DNA from: Fistularia commersonii
Taxonomy: Eukaryota > Chordata > Actinopteri > Syngnathiformes > Fistulariidae
Reading direction: 5' to 3'
Assembly (NCBI GenBank): GCA_037954325.1
Contig: JBBMNZ010000001.1
Coordinates: forward strand, 1-64,000
DNA length: 64,000 nt
Shown here one piece after another: positions 12,782-24,310 of the stretch. The notes under the pieces are model-generated. The model had not been told where the DNA came from and did not search any database. It saw only the letters and a program-made list of their open reading frames with translations. A program made the position numbers and the translations under genes. How positions within the stretch are numbered: the first letter of the stretch is position 1; each line of letters begins with the position of its first letter.

Positions 12782-13405
12782 CCCGAGTCACGGCAGGGCC
12801 CAGACGGCCGGCGTGACCTCTGTCCCCTTCCCGAGTCACGGCAGGGCCCAGACGGCCGGCGTGACCTCTGTCCCCTTCCCGAGTCACGGCCGGGCCCAGA
12901 CGGCCGGCGTGACCTCTGTCCCCTTCCCGAGTCACGGCCGGGCCCAGACGGCCGGCGTGACCTCTGTCCCCTTCCCGAGTCACGGCCGGGCCCAGACGGC
13001 CGGCGTGACCTCTGTCCCCTTCCCGAGTCACGGCCGGGCCCAGACGGCCGGCGTGACCTCTGTCCCCTTCCCGAGTCACGGCCGGGCCCAGACGGCCGGC
13101 GTGACCTCTGTCCCCTTCCCGAGTCACGGCCGGGCCCAGACGGCCGGCGTGACCTCTGTCCCCTTCCCGAGTCACGGCCGGGCCCAGACGGCCGGCGTGA
13201 CCTCTGTCCCCTTCCCGAGTCACGGCCGGGCCCAGACGGCCGGCGTGACCTCTGTCCCCTTCCCGAGTCACGGCCGGGCCCAGACGGCCGGCGTGACCTC
13301 TGTCCCCTTCCCGAGTCACGGCCGGGCCCAGACGGCCGGCGTGACCTCTGTCCCCTTCCCGAGTCACGGCCGGGCCCAGACGGCCGGCGTGACCTCTGTC
13401 CCCTT
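12782..13405 (+). repeat. 48-bp GC-rich minisatellite, 13 copies
   Basis: The word cccgagtcacgg recurs every 48 bp from 12782 to 13358, giving 13 tandem units. The first two have cggcaggg and the rest cggccggg; otherwise the units look identical. Each unit has about six CpGs and an inverted pair GTGAC...GTCAC. Because 48 is a multiple of three and the unit lacks stops, long frames run through it on both strands (12669-13532 plus, 12678-13367 minus). They are artefacts of the period, not genes. The array lies wholly inside the solo LTR. Confidence 0.93.
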
Positions 13406-13598
13406 CCGCAACCCGTACTGTTCAGTCTGCCACCCTGCCTGGGGCCCGCCCCGTCTGCGTGACCTCTGTCCCCTTCCGCAACCCGTACTGTTCAGTCTGC
13501 CACCCTGCCTGGGGCCCGCCCCGTCTGCGTGACCTCTGTCCCCTTCCGCAACCCGTACTGTTCAGTCTGCCACCCTGCCTGGGGCCCGCCCCGTCTGC
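13389..13598 (+). repeat. 70-bp tandem repeat, 3 copies
   Basis: Units starting with gtgacctctgtccccttcc lie at 13389, 13459 and 13529, exactly 70 bp apart, and appear identical. Their first 19 bp match part of the upstream 48-bp unit, so the two repeats share an origin. They are followed by two 32-bp spaced copies of cgtctgcaacctgtccagtc (13592 and 13624). Confidence 0.9.
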
Positions 13599-13662
13599 AA
13601 CCTGTCCAGTCCGCAACTCGACCCGTCTGCAACCTGTCCAGTCCAGTCTGCAACTTCAACCG

Positions 13663-13668
13663 AATAAA
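13663..13668 (+). terminator. Poly(A) signal of the solo LTR
   Basis: AATAAA in cgaataaaagcg, about 70 bp before the LTR end and followed by a T/GT-containing stretch (ctctgtcccaaagtgtggtt). It fits the R/U5 boundary of an LTR. Confidence 0.6.
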
Positions 13669-13737
13669 AGCGCTTTCCACCCATCTCTGTCCCAAAGTGT
13701 GGTTCCCTGCTCGAGTCCGCCCCAGCACATCGTGACA

Positions 13738-13742
13738 GTTTA
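13738..13742. repeat. Target-site duplication of solo LTR (right)
   Basis: GTTTA directly after TGACA, followed by tctcactgag, which restores the interrupted satellite monomer in register. Confidence 0.85.
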
Positions 13743-15289
13743 TCTCACTGAGTGAAAGCGTTTTTCAATAAAGATTGTCAATCACTAAAGATTCCTTAGA
13801 GGCAGCTTTCTGGTGCTGAAATATGTTGAAGAGGACCAGATTTTGCACAATATATGTCAAATTAATTGTGATCCTGGAACATTTTGAAAAGATATAGTCA
13901 TGTGTGCAAAGAGTTTTAATCTCATTGAGGTGAAGTGTTTTCGATAAAGAGTGGAAATAACTAAAGATTCCTTAGAAGCAGGTTACTGGTGCTGAAATAT
14001 GTTGGAAAGGTCCATATTCTGCACAATATATGTCAAAATCATTGTGATCCTGCAACTTTTTGAAAAGATTTAGTCATACGGTCAAAAAGTATTTATCTCA
14101 CCGATTGGAAGCGTTTTTCAATAAAGAGTGTTAATAACTAAAGATTCCTTAGAAGCAGCTTACTGGTGCTGAAATATGTTGAAAAGTACCAGATTCTGCA
14201 CAATATATGTCAAAATCATTGTGATCCTGCAACATTTTGAAAAGATATAGCCATACTTTCAAGAAGTATTTATCACTCTGAGTTGAAGCATTTTCGATGA
14301 AGAGTGGAAATCACTAAAAATTCCGTCGAAGCAGGTTACTGGTGTTGAGATGTTGAAAAGTACCAGATTCTGCACTATATATGTCAAAATCATTGTGATT
14401 CTGCAACATTTTGAAAAGATTTAGTCATACGGTCAAAAAGTGTTATCTTACAGAGTGGAAGCTTTTTTCAATAAAGAGTTTAAATAACTAAAGATTCCTT
14501 AGAAGCAGGTTACTGGTGCTGAAAAATGTTAGAAAGGACCAGATTCTGCACAATATATGTAAAAATCATTTGGATCCTGAGACATTTTGAAAAGATAGAG
14601 TCATTCGGTCAAAGAGTGTTAATCTCATTGAGGTGAGGCGTTTTCGAAAAAGAGTGGAAATAACTAAAAATTCCTTGGAAGCAAAGTTACTGGAGCTTAA
14701 ATATGATGAAAAGGACTATATACTGCACAATATTTGTCAAAATCATTGTGATCTTAAAACCTTTTGAAAAGATATAGTCATACAGTCAAAAAGTGTTTTT
14801 CTCACTGAGTTGAAGCGTTTTCGATAAACAGTGGAAATAACTAAAGATTCCTTAGAGGCAGCTTTCTGGTGCTGAAATATGTTGAAAAGGACCCATTTCT
14901 TTACAATCTATGTCAAAGACATTGTGAGCCTGCAACATTTTGAAAGGATTTAGTCATACGGTCAAAAAGTATTTATCTCACTGAGTGGAAGCATTTTTCA
15001 ATAAAGAGTGGAAATCACTAAAGATTCCTTAGAAGCAGGTTACTGGTGCTGAAATATGTTGGAAAGGACCAGATTCTGCACAATATATGTCAAAATCATT
15101 GTGATCCTGCAACATTTTGAAAAGATATAGCCATACGGTCAAAGTGTTTATCTCAATGAGTTGAAGCGTTTTCGATAAAGAGTGGAAATAACTAAAGATT
15201 CCTTTGAAGCAGGTTACTGGAGCTTAAATATGTTGAAAAGGACCCGATTCTGCACAATATATGTCAAAATCATTTTGATCCTGCAACAT

Positions 15290-18200
15290 TTTGAAAAGAT
15301 ATAGCCATACGGTCAAAAAGTTTTTATCACTCTGAGTTGAAGCGTTGTCTATAGAGTGGAAATCAGTAAAAATTCCTTCGAAGCAGGTTACTGGTGCTGA
15401 AATGTGTTGAAAAGGACCAGATTCTGCACAATATGTCAAAATCATTGTGATCCTGCAACATTTTGAAAAGATATAGCCATACGGTCAAGAAGTATTTATC
15501 ACTCTGAGTTGAAGCATTTTCGATAAAGAGTGGAAATCACTAAAAATTCGGTCGAAGCAGGTTACTGGACCTTAAATATGTTGAAAAGGACCTGATTCTG
15601 CAAAATATATATCAAAATCATTGTGATCCTGCAACATTTTGAAAAGATATAGCCATACGGTCAAAGTGTTTATCTCAATGAGTTGAAGCGTTTTCGATAA
15701 AGAGTGGAAATCACTAAAGATTCCTTAGAAGCAGGTTACTGGAGATGAAATATGTTGAAAAGGACCAGATTCTGCACAATATATGTCAAAATCATTGTGA
15801 TCCTGCAACATTTTGAAAAGATATAGTCATTCGGTCAAAGAGTGTTAATCTCATTGAGGTGAAGCGTTTTCGATAAAGAGTGGAAATAACTAAAGATTCC
15901 TTTGAAGCAGGTTACTGGAGCTTTAATATGTTGAAAAGGACCCGATTCTGCACAATATATGTCAAAATCATTTTGATCCTGCAACATTTTGAAAAGATAT
16001 AGCCATACGGCCAAAAAGTTTTCATCACTCTGAGTTGAAGCGTTGTCTATAGAGTGGAAATCAGTAAAAATTCCTTCGAAGCAGGTTACTGGTGCTGAAA
16101 TGTGTTGAAAAGGACCAGATTCTGCACAATATATGTCAAAATCATTGTGATCCTGCAACATTTTGAAAAGATATAGCCATACGGTCAAGAAGTATTTATC
16201 ACTCTGAGTTGAAGCATTTTCGATAAAGAGTGGAAATCACTAAAAATTCGGTCGAAGCAGGTTACTGGTGTTGAGATATGTTGAAAAGTACCAGATTCTG
16301 CACTATATATGTCAAAATCATTGTGATTCTGCAACATTTTGAAAAGATTTAGTCATACGGTCAAAAAGTGTTTATCTCACCGATTGGAAGCGTTTTTCAA
16401 TAAAGAGTGTTAATAACTAAAGATTCCTTAGAAGCAGCTTACTGGACCTTAAATATGTTGAAAAGGACAAGATTCTGCACGATATATGTCAAAATCATTT
16501 TGATCCTGAGACATTTTGAAAAGATATAGTCATTCGGTCAAAGAGTGTTAATCTCATTGAGGTGAAGCATTTTCGAAAAAGAGTGGAAATAACTATAAAT
16601 TCCTTTGAAGCAAAGTTACTGGAGCTTAAATATGATGAAAAGGACCATATACTGCACAATATTTGTCAAAATCATTGCGATCTTAAAAACTTTTGAAAAG
16701 ATATAGTCATACGGTCAAAAACTGTTTTTCTCACTGAGTTGAAAAGTTTTCGATAAACAGTGGAAATAACTAAAGATTCCTTAGAGGCAGCTTTCTGATG
16801 CTGAATTATGTTGAAAAGGACCAGATTCTGCACAATATATGTCAAAATCATTGTGATCCTGCAACATTTTGAAAAGATATAGTCATACGGTCAAAAAGTG
16901 TTTATCTCACTGAGGTGAAGCGTTTTCGATAAAGAGTGGAAATCACTAAAGATTCCTTAGAAGCAGGTTACTGGTGCTGAAATATAATGGAAAGGACCAG
17001 ATTCTGCACAATATATGTCAAAATCATTTTGATCCTGCAACATTTTGAAAAGATATAGCCATACGGTCAAAAAGTGTTTATCACTCTGAGTTGAAGCGTT
17101 GTCTATAGAGTGGAAATCACTAAAAATTCCTTCGAAGCAGGTTACTGGTGCTGAAATATGTTGAAAAGTACCAGATTCTGCACAATATATGTCAAAATCA
17201 TTGTGATCCTGCAACATTTTGAAAAGATATAGCCATACAGTCAAGAAGTGTTTATCACTCTGAGTTGAAGCATTTTCAATAAAGAGTGGAAATAACTAAA
17301 TATTCCTTTGAAGCAGGTTACTGGAGCTTAATTATGATCAAAAGGACCAGATTCTGCACAATATTTGTCAAAATCATTGCGATCTTAAAAAATTTTGAAA
17401 AGATATTGTCATACGGTCAAAAGGTGTTTTTCTCAAAGGGTTGAAGCTTTTTCGAAAAAGATTGGAAATAACTAAAGATTCCTTAGAAGCAGGTTACTGG
17501 AGATGAAATATGTTGAAAAGGACCAGATTCTGCACAATATATGTCAAAATCATTTTGATCCTGAGACATTTTGAAAAGATATAGTCTTGCCGTCAAAGAG
17601 TGTTAATCTCATTGAGGTGAAGCGTTTTCGAAAAAGAGTGGAAATAACTAAAAATACCTTTGAAGCAAAGTTACTGGAGCTTAAATATGATGAAAAGGAC
17701 CATATACTGCACAATATTTGTCAAAATCATTGCGATCTTAAAAACTTTTGAAAAGATATAGTCATACGGTCAAAAAGTGTTTTTCTCACTGAGTTGAAGC
17801 GTTTTCGATAAACAGTGGAAATAACTAAAGATTCCTTAGAGGCAGCTTTCTGGTGCTGAAATATGTTGAAAAGGACCGGATTTTGCACAATATATGTCAA
17901 AATAATTGTGATCCTGGAGCATTTTGATAAGATATAGTCATGCGGTCAAAGAGTTTTAATCTCATTGGGGTGAAGCGTTTTCGATAAAGAGTGGAAATAA
18001 CTAAAGATTCCTTAGAAGCAGGTTACTGGTGCTGAAATATGTTGGAAAGGACCAGATTCTGCACAATATATGTCAAAATAATTGTGATCCTGCAACATTT
18101 TGAAAAGATATAGCCATACGGTCAAAAAGTTTTTATCACTCTGAGTTGAAGCGTTGTCTATAGAGTGGAAATCAGTAAAAATTCCTTCGAAGCAGGTTAC

Positions 18201-20910
18201 TGGTGCTGAAATGTGTTGAAAAGGACCAGATTCTGCACAATATATGTCAAAATCATTGTGATCCTGCAACATTTTGAAAAGATATAGCCATACGGTCAAG
18301 AAGTATTTATCACTCTGAGTTGAAGCATTTTCGATAAAGAGTGGAAATCACTAAAAATTCGGTCGAAGCAGGTTACTGGACCTTAAATATGTTGAAAAGG
18401 ACCTGATTCTGCAAAATATATATCAAAATCATTGTGATCCTGCAACATTTTGAAAAGATATAGCCATACGGTCAAAGTGTTTATCTCAATGAGTTGAAGC
18501 GTTTTCGATAAAGAGTGGAAATCACTAAAGATTCCTTAGAAGCAGGTTACTGGAGATGAAATATGTTGAAAAGGACCAGATTCTGCACAATATATGTCAA
18601 AATCATTGTGATCCTGCAACATTTTGAAAAGATATAGTCATTCGGTCAAAGAGTGTTAATCTCATTGAGGTGAAGCGTTTTCGATAAAGAGTGGAAATAA
18701 CTAAAGATTCCTTTGAAGCAGGTTACTGGAGCTTTAATATGTTGAAAAGGACCCGATTCTGCACAATATATGTCAAAATCATTTTGATCCTGCAACATTT
18801 TGAAAAGATATAGCCATACGGTCAAAAAGTTTTCATCACTCTGAGTTGAAGCGTTGTCTATAGAGTGGAAATCAGTAAAAATTCCTTCGAAGCAGGTTAC
18901 TGGTGCTGAAATGTGTTGAAAAGGACCAGATTCTGCACAATATATGTCAAAATCATTGTGATCCTGCAACATTTTGAAAAGATATAGCCATACGGTCAAG
19001 AAGTATTTATCACTCTGAGTTGAAGCATTTTCGATAAAGAGTGGAAATCACTAAAAATTCGGTCGAAGCAGGTTACTGGTGTTGAGATATGTTGAAAAGT
19101 ACCAGATTCTGCACTATATATGTCAAAATCATTGTGATTCTGCAACATTTTGAAAAGATTTAGTCATACGGTCAAAAAGTGTTTATCTCACCGATTGGAA
19201 GCGTTTTTCAATAAAGAGTGTTAATAACTAAAGATTCCTTAGAAGCAGCTTACTGGACCTTAAATATGTTGAAAAGGACAAGATTCTGCACGATATATGT
19301 CAAAATCATTTTGATCCTGAGACATTTTGAAAAGATATAGTCATTCGGTCAAAGAGTGTTAATCTCATTGAGGTGAAGCATTTTCGAAAAAGAGTGGAAA
19401 TAACTATAAATTCCTTTGAAGCAAAGTTACTGGAGCTTAAATATGATGAAAAGGACCATATACTGCACAATATTTGTCAAAATCATTGCGATCTTAAAAA
19501 CTTTTGAAAAGATATAGTCATACGGTCAAAAAGTGTTTTTCTCACTGAGTTGAAAAGTTTTCGATAAACAGTGGAAATAACTAAAGATTCCTTAGAGGCA
19601 GCTTTCTGATGCTGAATTATGTTGAAAAGGACCAGATTCTGCACAATATATGTCAAAATCATTGTGATCCTGCAACATTTTGAAAAGATATAGTCATACG
19701 GTCAAAAAGTGTTTATCTCACTGAGGTGAAGCGTTTTCGATAAAGAGTGGAAATCACTAAAGATTCCTTAGAAGCAGGTTACTGGTGCTGAAATATAATG
19801 GAAAGGACCAGATTCTGCACAATATATGTCAAAATCATTTTGATCCTGCAACATTTTGAAAAGATATAGCCATACGGTCAAAAAGTGTTTATCACTCTGA
19901 GTTGAAGCGTTGTCTATAGAGTGGAAATCACTAAAAATTCCTTCGAAGCAGGTTACTGGTGCTGAAATATGTTGAAAAGTACCAGATTCTGCACAATATA
20001 TGTCAAAATCATTGTGATCCTGCAACATTTTGAAAAGATATAGCCATACAGTCAAGAAGTGTTTATCACTCTGAGTTGAAGCATTTTCAATAAAGAGTGG
20101 AAATAACTAAATATTCCTTTGAAGCAGGTTACTGGAGCTTAATTATGATCAAAAGGACCAGATTCTGCACAATATTTGTCAAAATCATTGCGATCTTAAA
20201 AAATTTTGAAAAGATATTGTCATACGGTCAAAAGGTGTTTTTCTCAAAGGGTTGAAGCTTTTTCGAAAAAGATTGGAAATAACTAAAGATTCCTTAGAAG
20301 CAGGTTACTGGAGATGAAATATGTTGAAAAGGACCAGATTCTGCACAATATATGTCAAAATCATTTTGATCCTGAGACATTTTGAAAAGATATAGTCTTG
20401 CCGTCAAAGAGTGTTAATCTCATTGAGGTGAAGCGTTTTCGAAAAAGAGTGGAAATAACTAAAAATACCTTTGAAGCAAAGTTACTGGAGCTTAAATATG
20501 ATGAAAAGGACCATATACTGCACAATATTTGTCAAAATCATTGCGATCTTAAAAACTTTTGAAAAGATATAGTCATACGGTCAAAAAGTGTTTTTCTCAC
20601 TGAGTTGAAGCGTTTTCGATAAACAGTGGAAATAACTAAAGATTCCTTAGAGGCAGCTTTCTGGTGCTGAAATATGTTGAAAAGGACCGGATTTTGCACA
20701 ATATATGTCAAAATCATTGTGATCCTGGAGCATTTTGATAAGATATAGTCATGCGGTCAAAGAGTTTTAATCTCATTGGGGTGAAGCGTTTTCGATAAAG
20801 AGTGGAAATAACTAAAGATTCCTTAGAAGCAGGTTACTGGTGCTGAAATATGTTGGAAAGGACCAGATTCTGCACAATATATGTCAAAATCATTGTGATC
20901 CTGCAACATT
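15290..20910 (+). repeat. Tandem duplication, 2811-bp unit, two copies
   Basis: Positions 15835, 16957 and 18012 recur at 18646, 19768 and 20823, each 2811 bp later, about 16 monomers. Copies span roughly 15290-18100 and 18100-20910 and differ at few positions (for example ggccaaaaag/ggtcaaaaag near 16010 and 18826). Boundaries are estimated from where similarity ends and are accurate to about one monomer. Confidence 0.8.
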
Positions 20911-23110
20911 TTGAAAAGATATAGCCATACGGTCAAAAAGTTTTTATCACTCTGAGTTGAAGCGTTGTCTATAGAGTGGAAATCAGTAAAAATTCCTTCG
21001 AAGCAGGTTACTGGTGCTGAAATGTGTTGAAAAGGACCAGATTCTGCACAATATATGTCAAAATCATTGTGATCCTGCAACATTTTGAAAAGATATAGCC
21101 ATACGGTCAAGAAGTATTTATCACTCTGAGTTGAAGCATTTTCGATAAAGAGTGGAAATCACTAAAAATTCGGTCGAAGCAGGTTACTGGTGTTGAGATA
21201 TGTTGAAAAGTACCAGATTCTGCACTATATATGTCAAAATCATTGTGATTCTGCAACATTTTGAAAAGATTTAGTCATACGGTCAAAAAGTGTTTATCTC
21301 ACCGATTGGAAGCGTTTTTCAATAAAGAGTGTTAATAACTAAAGATTCCTTAGAAGCAGCTTACTGGACCTTAAATATGTTGAAAAGGACCTGATTCTGC
21401 AAAATATATGTCAAAATCATTGTGATCCTGCAACATTTTGAAAAGATATAGCCATACGGACAAAAAGTGTTTATCTCACTGAGGTGAAGCGTTTTCGATA
21501 AAGAGTGGAAATAACTAAAGATTCCTTAGAAGCAGGTTACTGGAGATGAAATATGTTGAAAAGGACAAGATTCTGCACAATATATGTCAAAATCATTTTG
21601 ATCCTGAGACATTTTGAAAAGATATAGTCATTCGGTCAAAGAGTGTTAATCTCATTGAGGTGAAGCGTTTTCGAAAAAGAGTGGAAATAACTAAAAATTC
21701 CTTTGAAGCAAAGTTACTGGAGCTTAAATATGATGAAAAGGACCAGATACTGCACAATATTTGTCAAAATCATTGCGATCTTAAAAACTTTTGAAAAGAT
21801 ATAGTCATACGGTCAAAAACTGTTTTTCTCACTGAGTTGAAGCGTTTTCGATAAACAGTGGAAATAACTAAAGATTCCTTAGAGGCAGCTTTCTGGTGCT
21901 GAAATATGTTGAAAAGGACCGGATTTTGCACAATATATGTCAAAATCATTGTGATCCTGGAGCATTTTGATAAGATATAGTCATGCGGTCAAAGAGTTTT
22001 AATCTCATTGGGGTGAAGCGTTTTCGATAAAGAGTGGAAATAACTAAAGATTCCTTAGAAGCAGGTTACTGGTGCTGAAATATGTTGGAAAGGACCAGAT
22101 TCTGCACAATATATGTCAAAATCATTGTGATCCTGCAACATTTTGAAAAGATATAGCCATACGGTCAAAAAGTTTTTATCACTCTGAGTTGAAGCGTTGT
22201 CTATAGAGTGGAAATCAGTAAAAATTCCTTCGAAGCAGGTTACTGGTGCTGAAATGTGTTGAAAAGGACCAGATTCTGCACAATATATGTCAAAATCATT
22301 GTGATCCTGCAACATTTTGAAAAGATATAGCCATACGGTCAAGAAGTATTTATCACTCTGAGTTGAAGCATTTTCGATAAAGAGTGGAAATCACTAAAAA
22401 TTCGGTCGAAGCAGGTTACTGGTGTTGAGATATGTTGAAAAGTACCAGATTCTGCACTATATATGTCAAAATCATTGTGATTCTGCAACATTTTGAAAAG
22501 ATTTAGTCATACGGTCAAAAAGTGTTTATCTCACCGATTGGAAGCGTTTTTCAATAAAGAGTGTTAATAACTAAAGATTCCTTAGAAGCAGCTTACTGGA
22601 CCTTAAATATGTTGAAAAGGACCTGATTCTGCAAAATATATGTCAAAATCATTGTGATCCTGCAACATTTTGAAAAGATATAGCCATACGGACAAAAAGT
22701 GTTTATCTCACTGAGGTGAAGCGTTTTCGATAAAGAGTGGAAATAACTAAAGATTCCTTAGAAGCAGGTTACTGGAGATGAAATATGTTGAAAAGGACAA
22801 GATTCTGCACAATATATGTCAAAATCATTTTGATCCTGAGACATTTTGAAAAGATATAGTCATTCGGTCAAAGAGTGTTAATCTCATTGAGGTGAAGCGT
22901 TTTCGAAAAAGAGTGGAAATAACTAAAAATTCCTTTGAAGCAAAGTTACTGGAGCTTAAATATGATGAAAAGGACCAGATACTGCACAATATTTGTCAAA
23001 ATCATTGCGATCTTAAAAACTTTTGAAAAGATATAGTCATACGGTCAAAAACTGTTTTTCTCACTGAGTTGAAGCGTTTTCGATAAACAGTGGAAATAAC
23101 TAAAGATTCC
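20650..23110 (+). repeat. Tandem duplication, 1232-bp unit (7 monomers)
   Basis: The block at 20823 recurs at 22055, an offset of 1232, exactly seven 176-bp monomers. Similarity ends near 23120, where the second copy continues into ctgatgctgaattatg and then the gag fragment. It partly overlaps the end of the 2811-bp duplication, so the exchanges were nested. Confidence 0.75.
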
Positions 23111-23256
23111 TTAGAGGCAGCTTTCTGATGCTGAATTATGTTGAAAAGGACCCATTTCTTTACAATATATGTCAAAGACATTGTGAGCCTGCAACATTTT
23201 GAAAGGATTTAGTCATACGGTCAAAAAGTATTTATCTCACTGAGTGGAAGCTAGTG

Positions 23257-23539
23257 GAGTTACGTGAATGACGAAGGGCTTGTACGGTTCTGGAAGCCCT
23301 TTCATAACCATAGCGATCATCAGCTCATCACTTATCACCTGTTTTGTGTTTCTCAGAGCGGTGACTGCCTTTTCTGCTCTGATAATGTAATCTGTTATTG
23401 TTTCGTCGGGTTCCTTCTTGAGTGAGCATAGTTCGCTGTACAGGGAAATAATTCTGGGCTTCCCCTGGCTGGCGTAATGATCCCGTAATATTTTCAAAGC
23501 TTTTCGACCGTCATCTGCGGCTTCCCTCATTACCAATGA
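23257..23539 (-). pseudogene. Captured copia gag fragment, copy 1
   Basis: A 283-bp piece that appears identical, without gaps, to 36504-36786 of the full copia element. It encodes about residues 129-222 of the gag region, with no LTR, start or zinc knuckle. On the left the satellite stops at gagtggaagc and a 5-base filler (tagtg) precedes the gag sequence. On the right gag ends at caatga and satellite resumes at ggaccatatactg. About 72 bp of the monomer between these points is missing. This looks like filler DNA at a repaired double-strand break, not retrotransposition. The surrounding 106-codon frame (23237-23557) is a chance satellite-gag fusion with no expected function. Confidence 0.9.
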
Positions 23540-24229
23540 GGACCATATACTGCACAATATTTGTCAAAATCATTGCGATCTTAAAAACTTTTGAAAAGAT
23601 ATAGTCATACGGTCAAAAAGTGTTTTTCTCACTGAGTTGAAGCGTTTTCGATAAACAGTGGAAATAACTAAAGATTCCTTAGAGGCAGCTTTCTGGTGCT
23701 GAAATATGTTGAAAAGGACCGGATTTTGCACAATATATGTCAAAATAATTGTGATCCTGGAGCATTTTGATAAGATATAGTCATGCGGTCAAAGAGTTTT
23801 AATCTCATTGAGGTGAAGCGTTTTCGATAAAGAGTGGAAATCACTAAAGATTCCTTAGAAGCAGGTTACTGGTGCTGAAATATGTTGGAAAGGTCCAGAT
23901 TCTGCACAATTTATGTCAAAATCATTGTGATCCTGCAACATTTTGAAAAGATATAGCCATACGGTCAAAGTGTTTATCTCAATGAGTTGAAGCGTTTTCG
24001 ATAAAGAGTGGAAATAACTAAAGATTACTTTGAAGCAGGTTACTGGAGCTTAAATATGTTGAAAAGGACCCGATTCTGCACAATATATGTCAAAATCATT
24101 TTCATCCTGCAACATTTTGAAAAGATATAACCATACGGTCAAAAAGTGTTTATCACTCTGAGTTGAAGCGTTGTCTATAGAGTGGAAATCACTAAAAATT
24201 CCTTCGAAACAGGTTACTGGTGCTGAAAT

Positions 24230-24310
24230 ATGTTGAAAAGTACCAGATTCTGCACAATATATGTCATACGGTCAAAAAGAGTTGAAGCATTTTAAATAAA
24301 GAGTGGAAAT
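24230..24310 (+). repeat. Shortened satellite monomer
   Basis: The word atatatgtc runs straight into atacggtcaaaaag, omitting the usual aaaatcattgtg...gatatagcc segment, and the following agtgtttatctcact is also missing. The same lesion is at about 28954-29034, 4724 bp downstream, inside the second copy of the large duplication. Confidence 0.8.

Larger units (their letters stand above)
12556..13737 (+). mobile_element. Solo LTR, probably Ty3/Gypsy-like
   Basis: A 1182-bp GC-rich block in AT-rich satellite. It begins TGTCAGGG and ends CGTGACA, so its termini are the inverted pair TGTCA/TGACA with canonical TG...CA ends. It is flanked by the 5-bp duplication GTTTA. It has a TATA box 75 bp in and AATAAA about 70 bp before its end, the expected U3-R-U5 layout on the plus strand. 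There is no internal region, primer site or polypurine tract, so it is a solo LTR left by LTR-LTR recombination or a very short non-autonomous element. The Ty3/Gypsy assignment rests on terminal sequence and fish LTR style and is an inference. Two tandem repeats fill its centre. Confidence 0.85.

Noticed and set aside
12782..13405. CRISPR-like array
   Set aside because: Units are contiguous 48-bp copies without unique spacers, in a eukaryotic LTR.
12669..13532. Long frames of 287 codons (plus) and 229 codons (minus, 12678-13367) in the GC-rich block
   Set aside because: They are open only because the 48-bp unit is a multiple of three without stops. The frames are simple repeats inside an LTR, open on both strands.
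15835..16188. Recurring minus-strand frames of 64 to 117 codons in the satellite, beginning MTVWLYLFKMLQDHND
   Set aside because: They are translations of the monomer. Frames reach two monomers only where a 174-bp (58-codon) subtype keeps phase; there is no domain, start context or codon bias, and most copies are interrupted.
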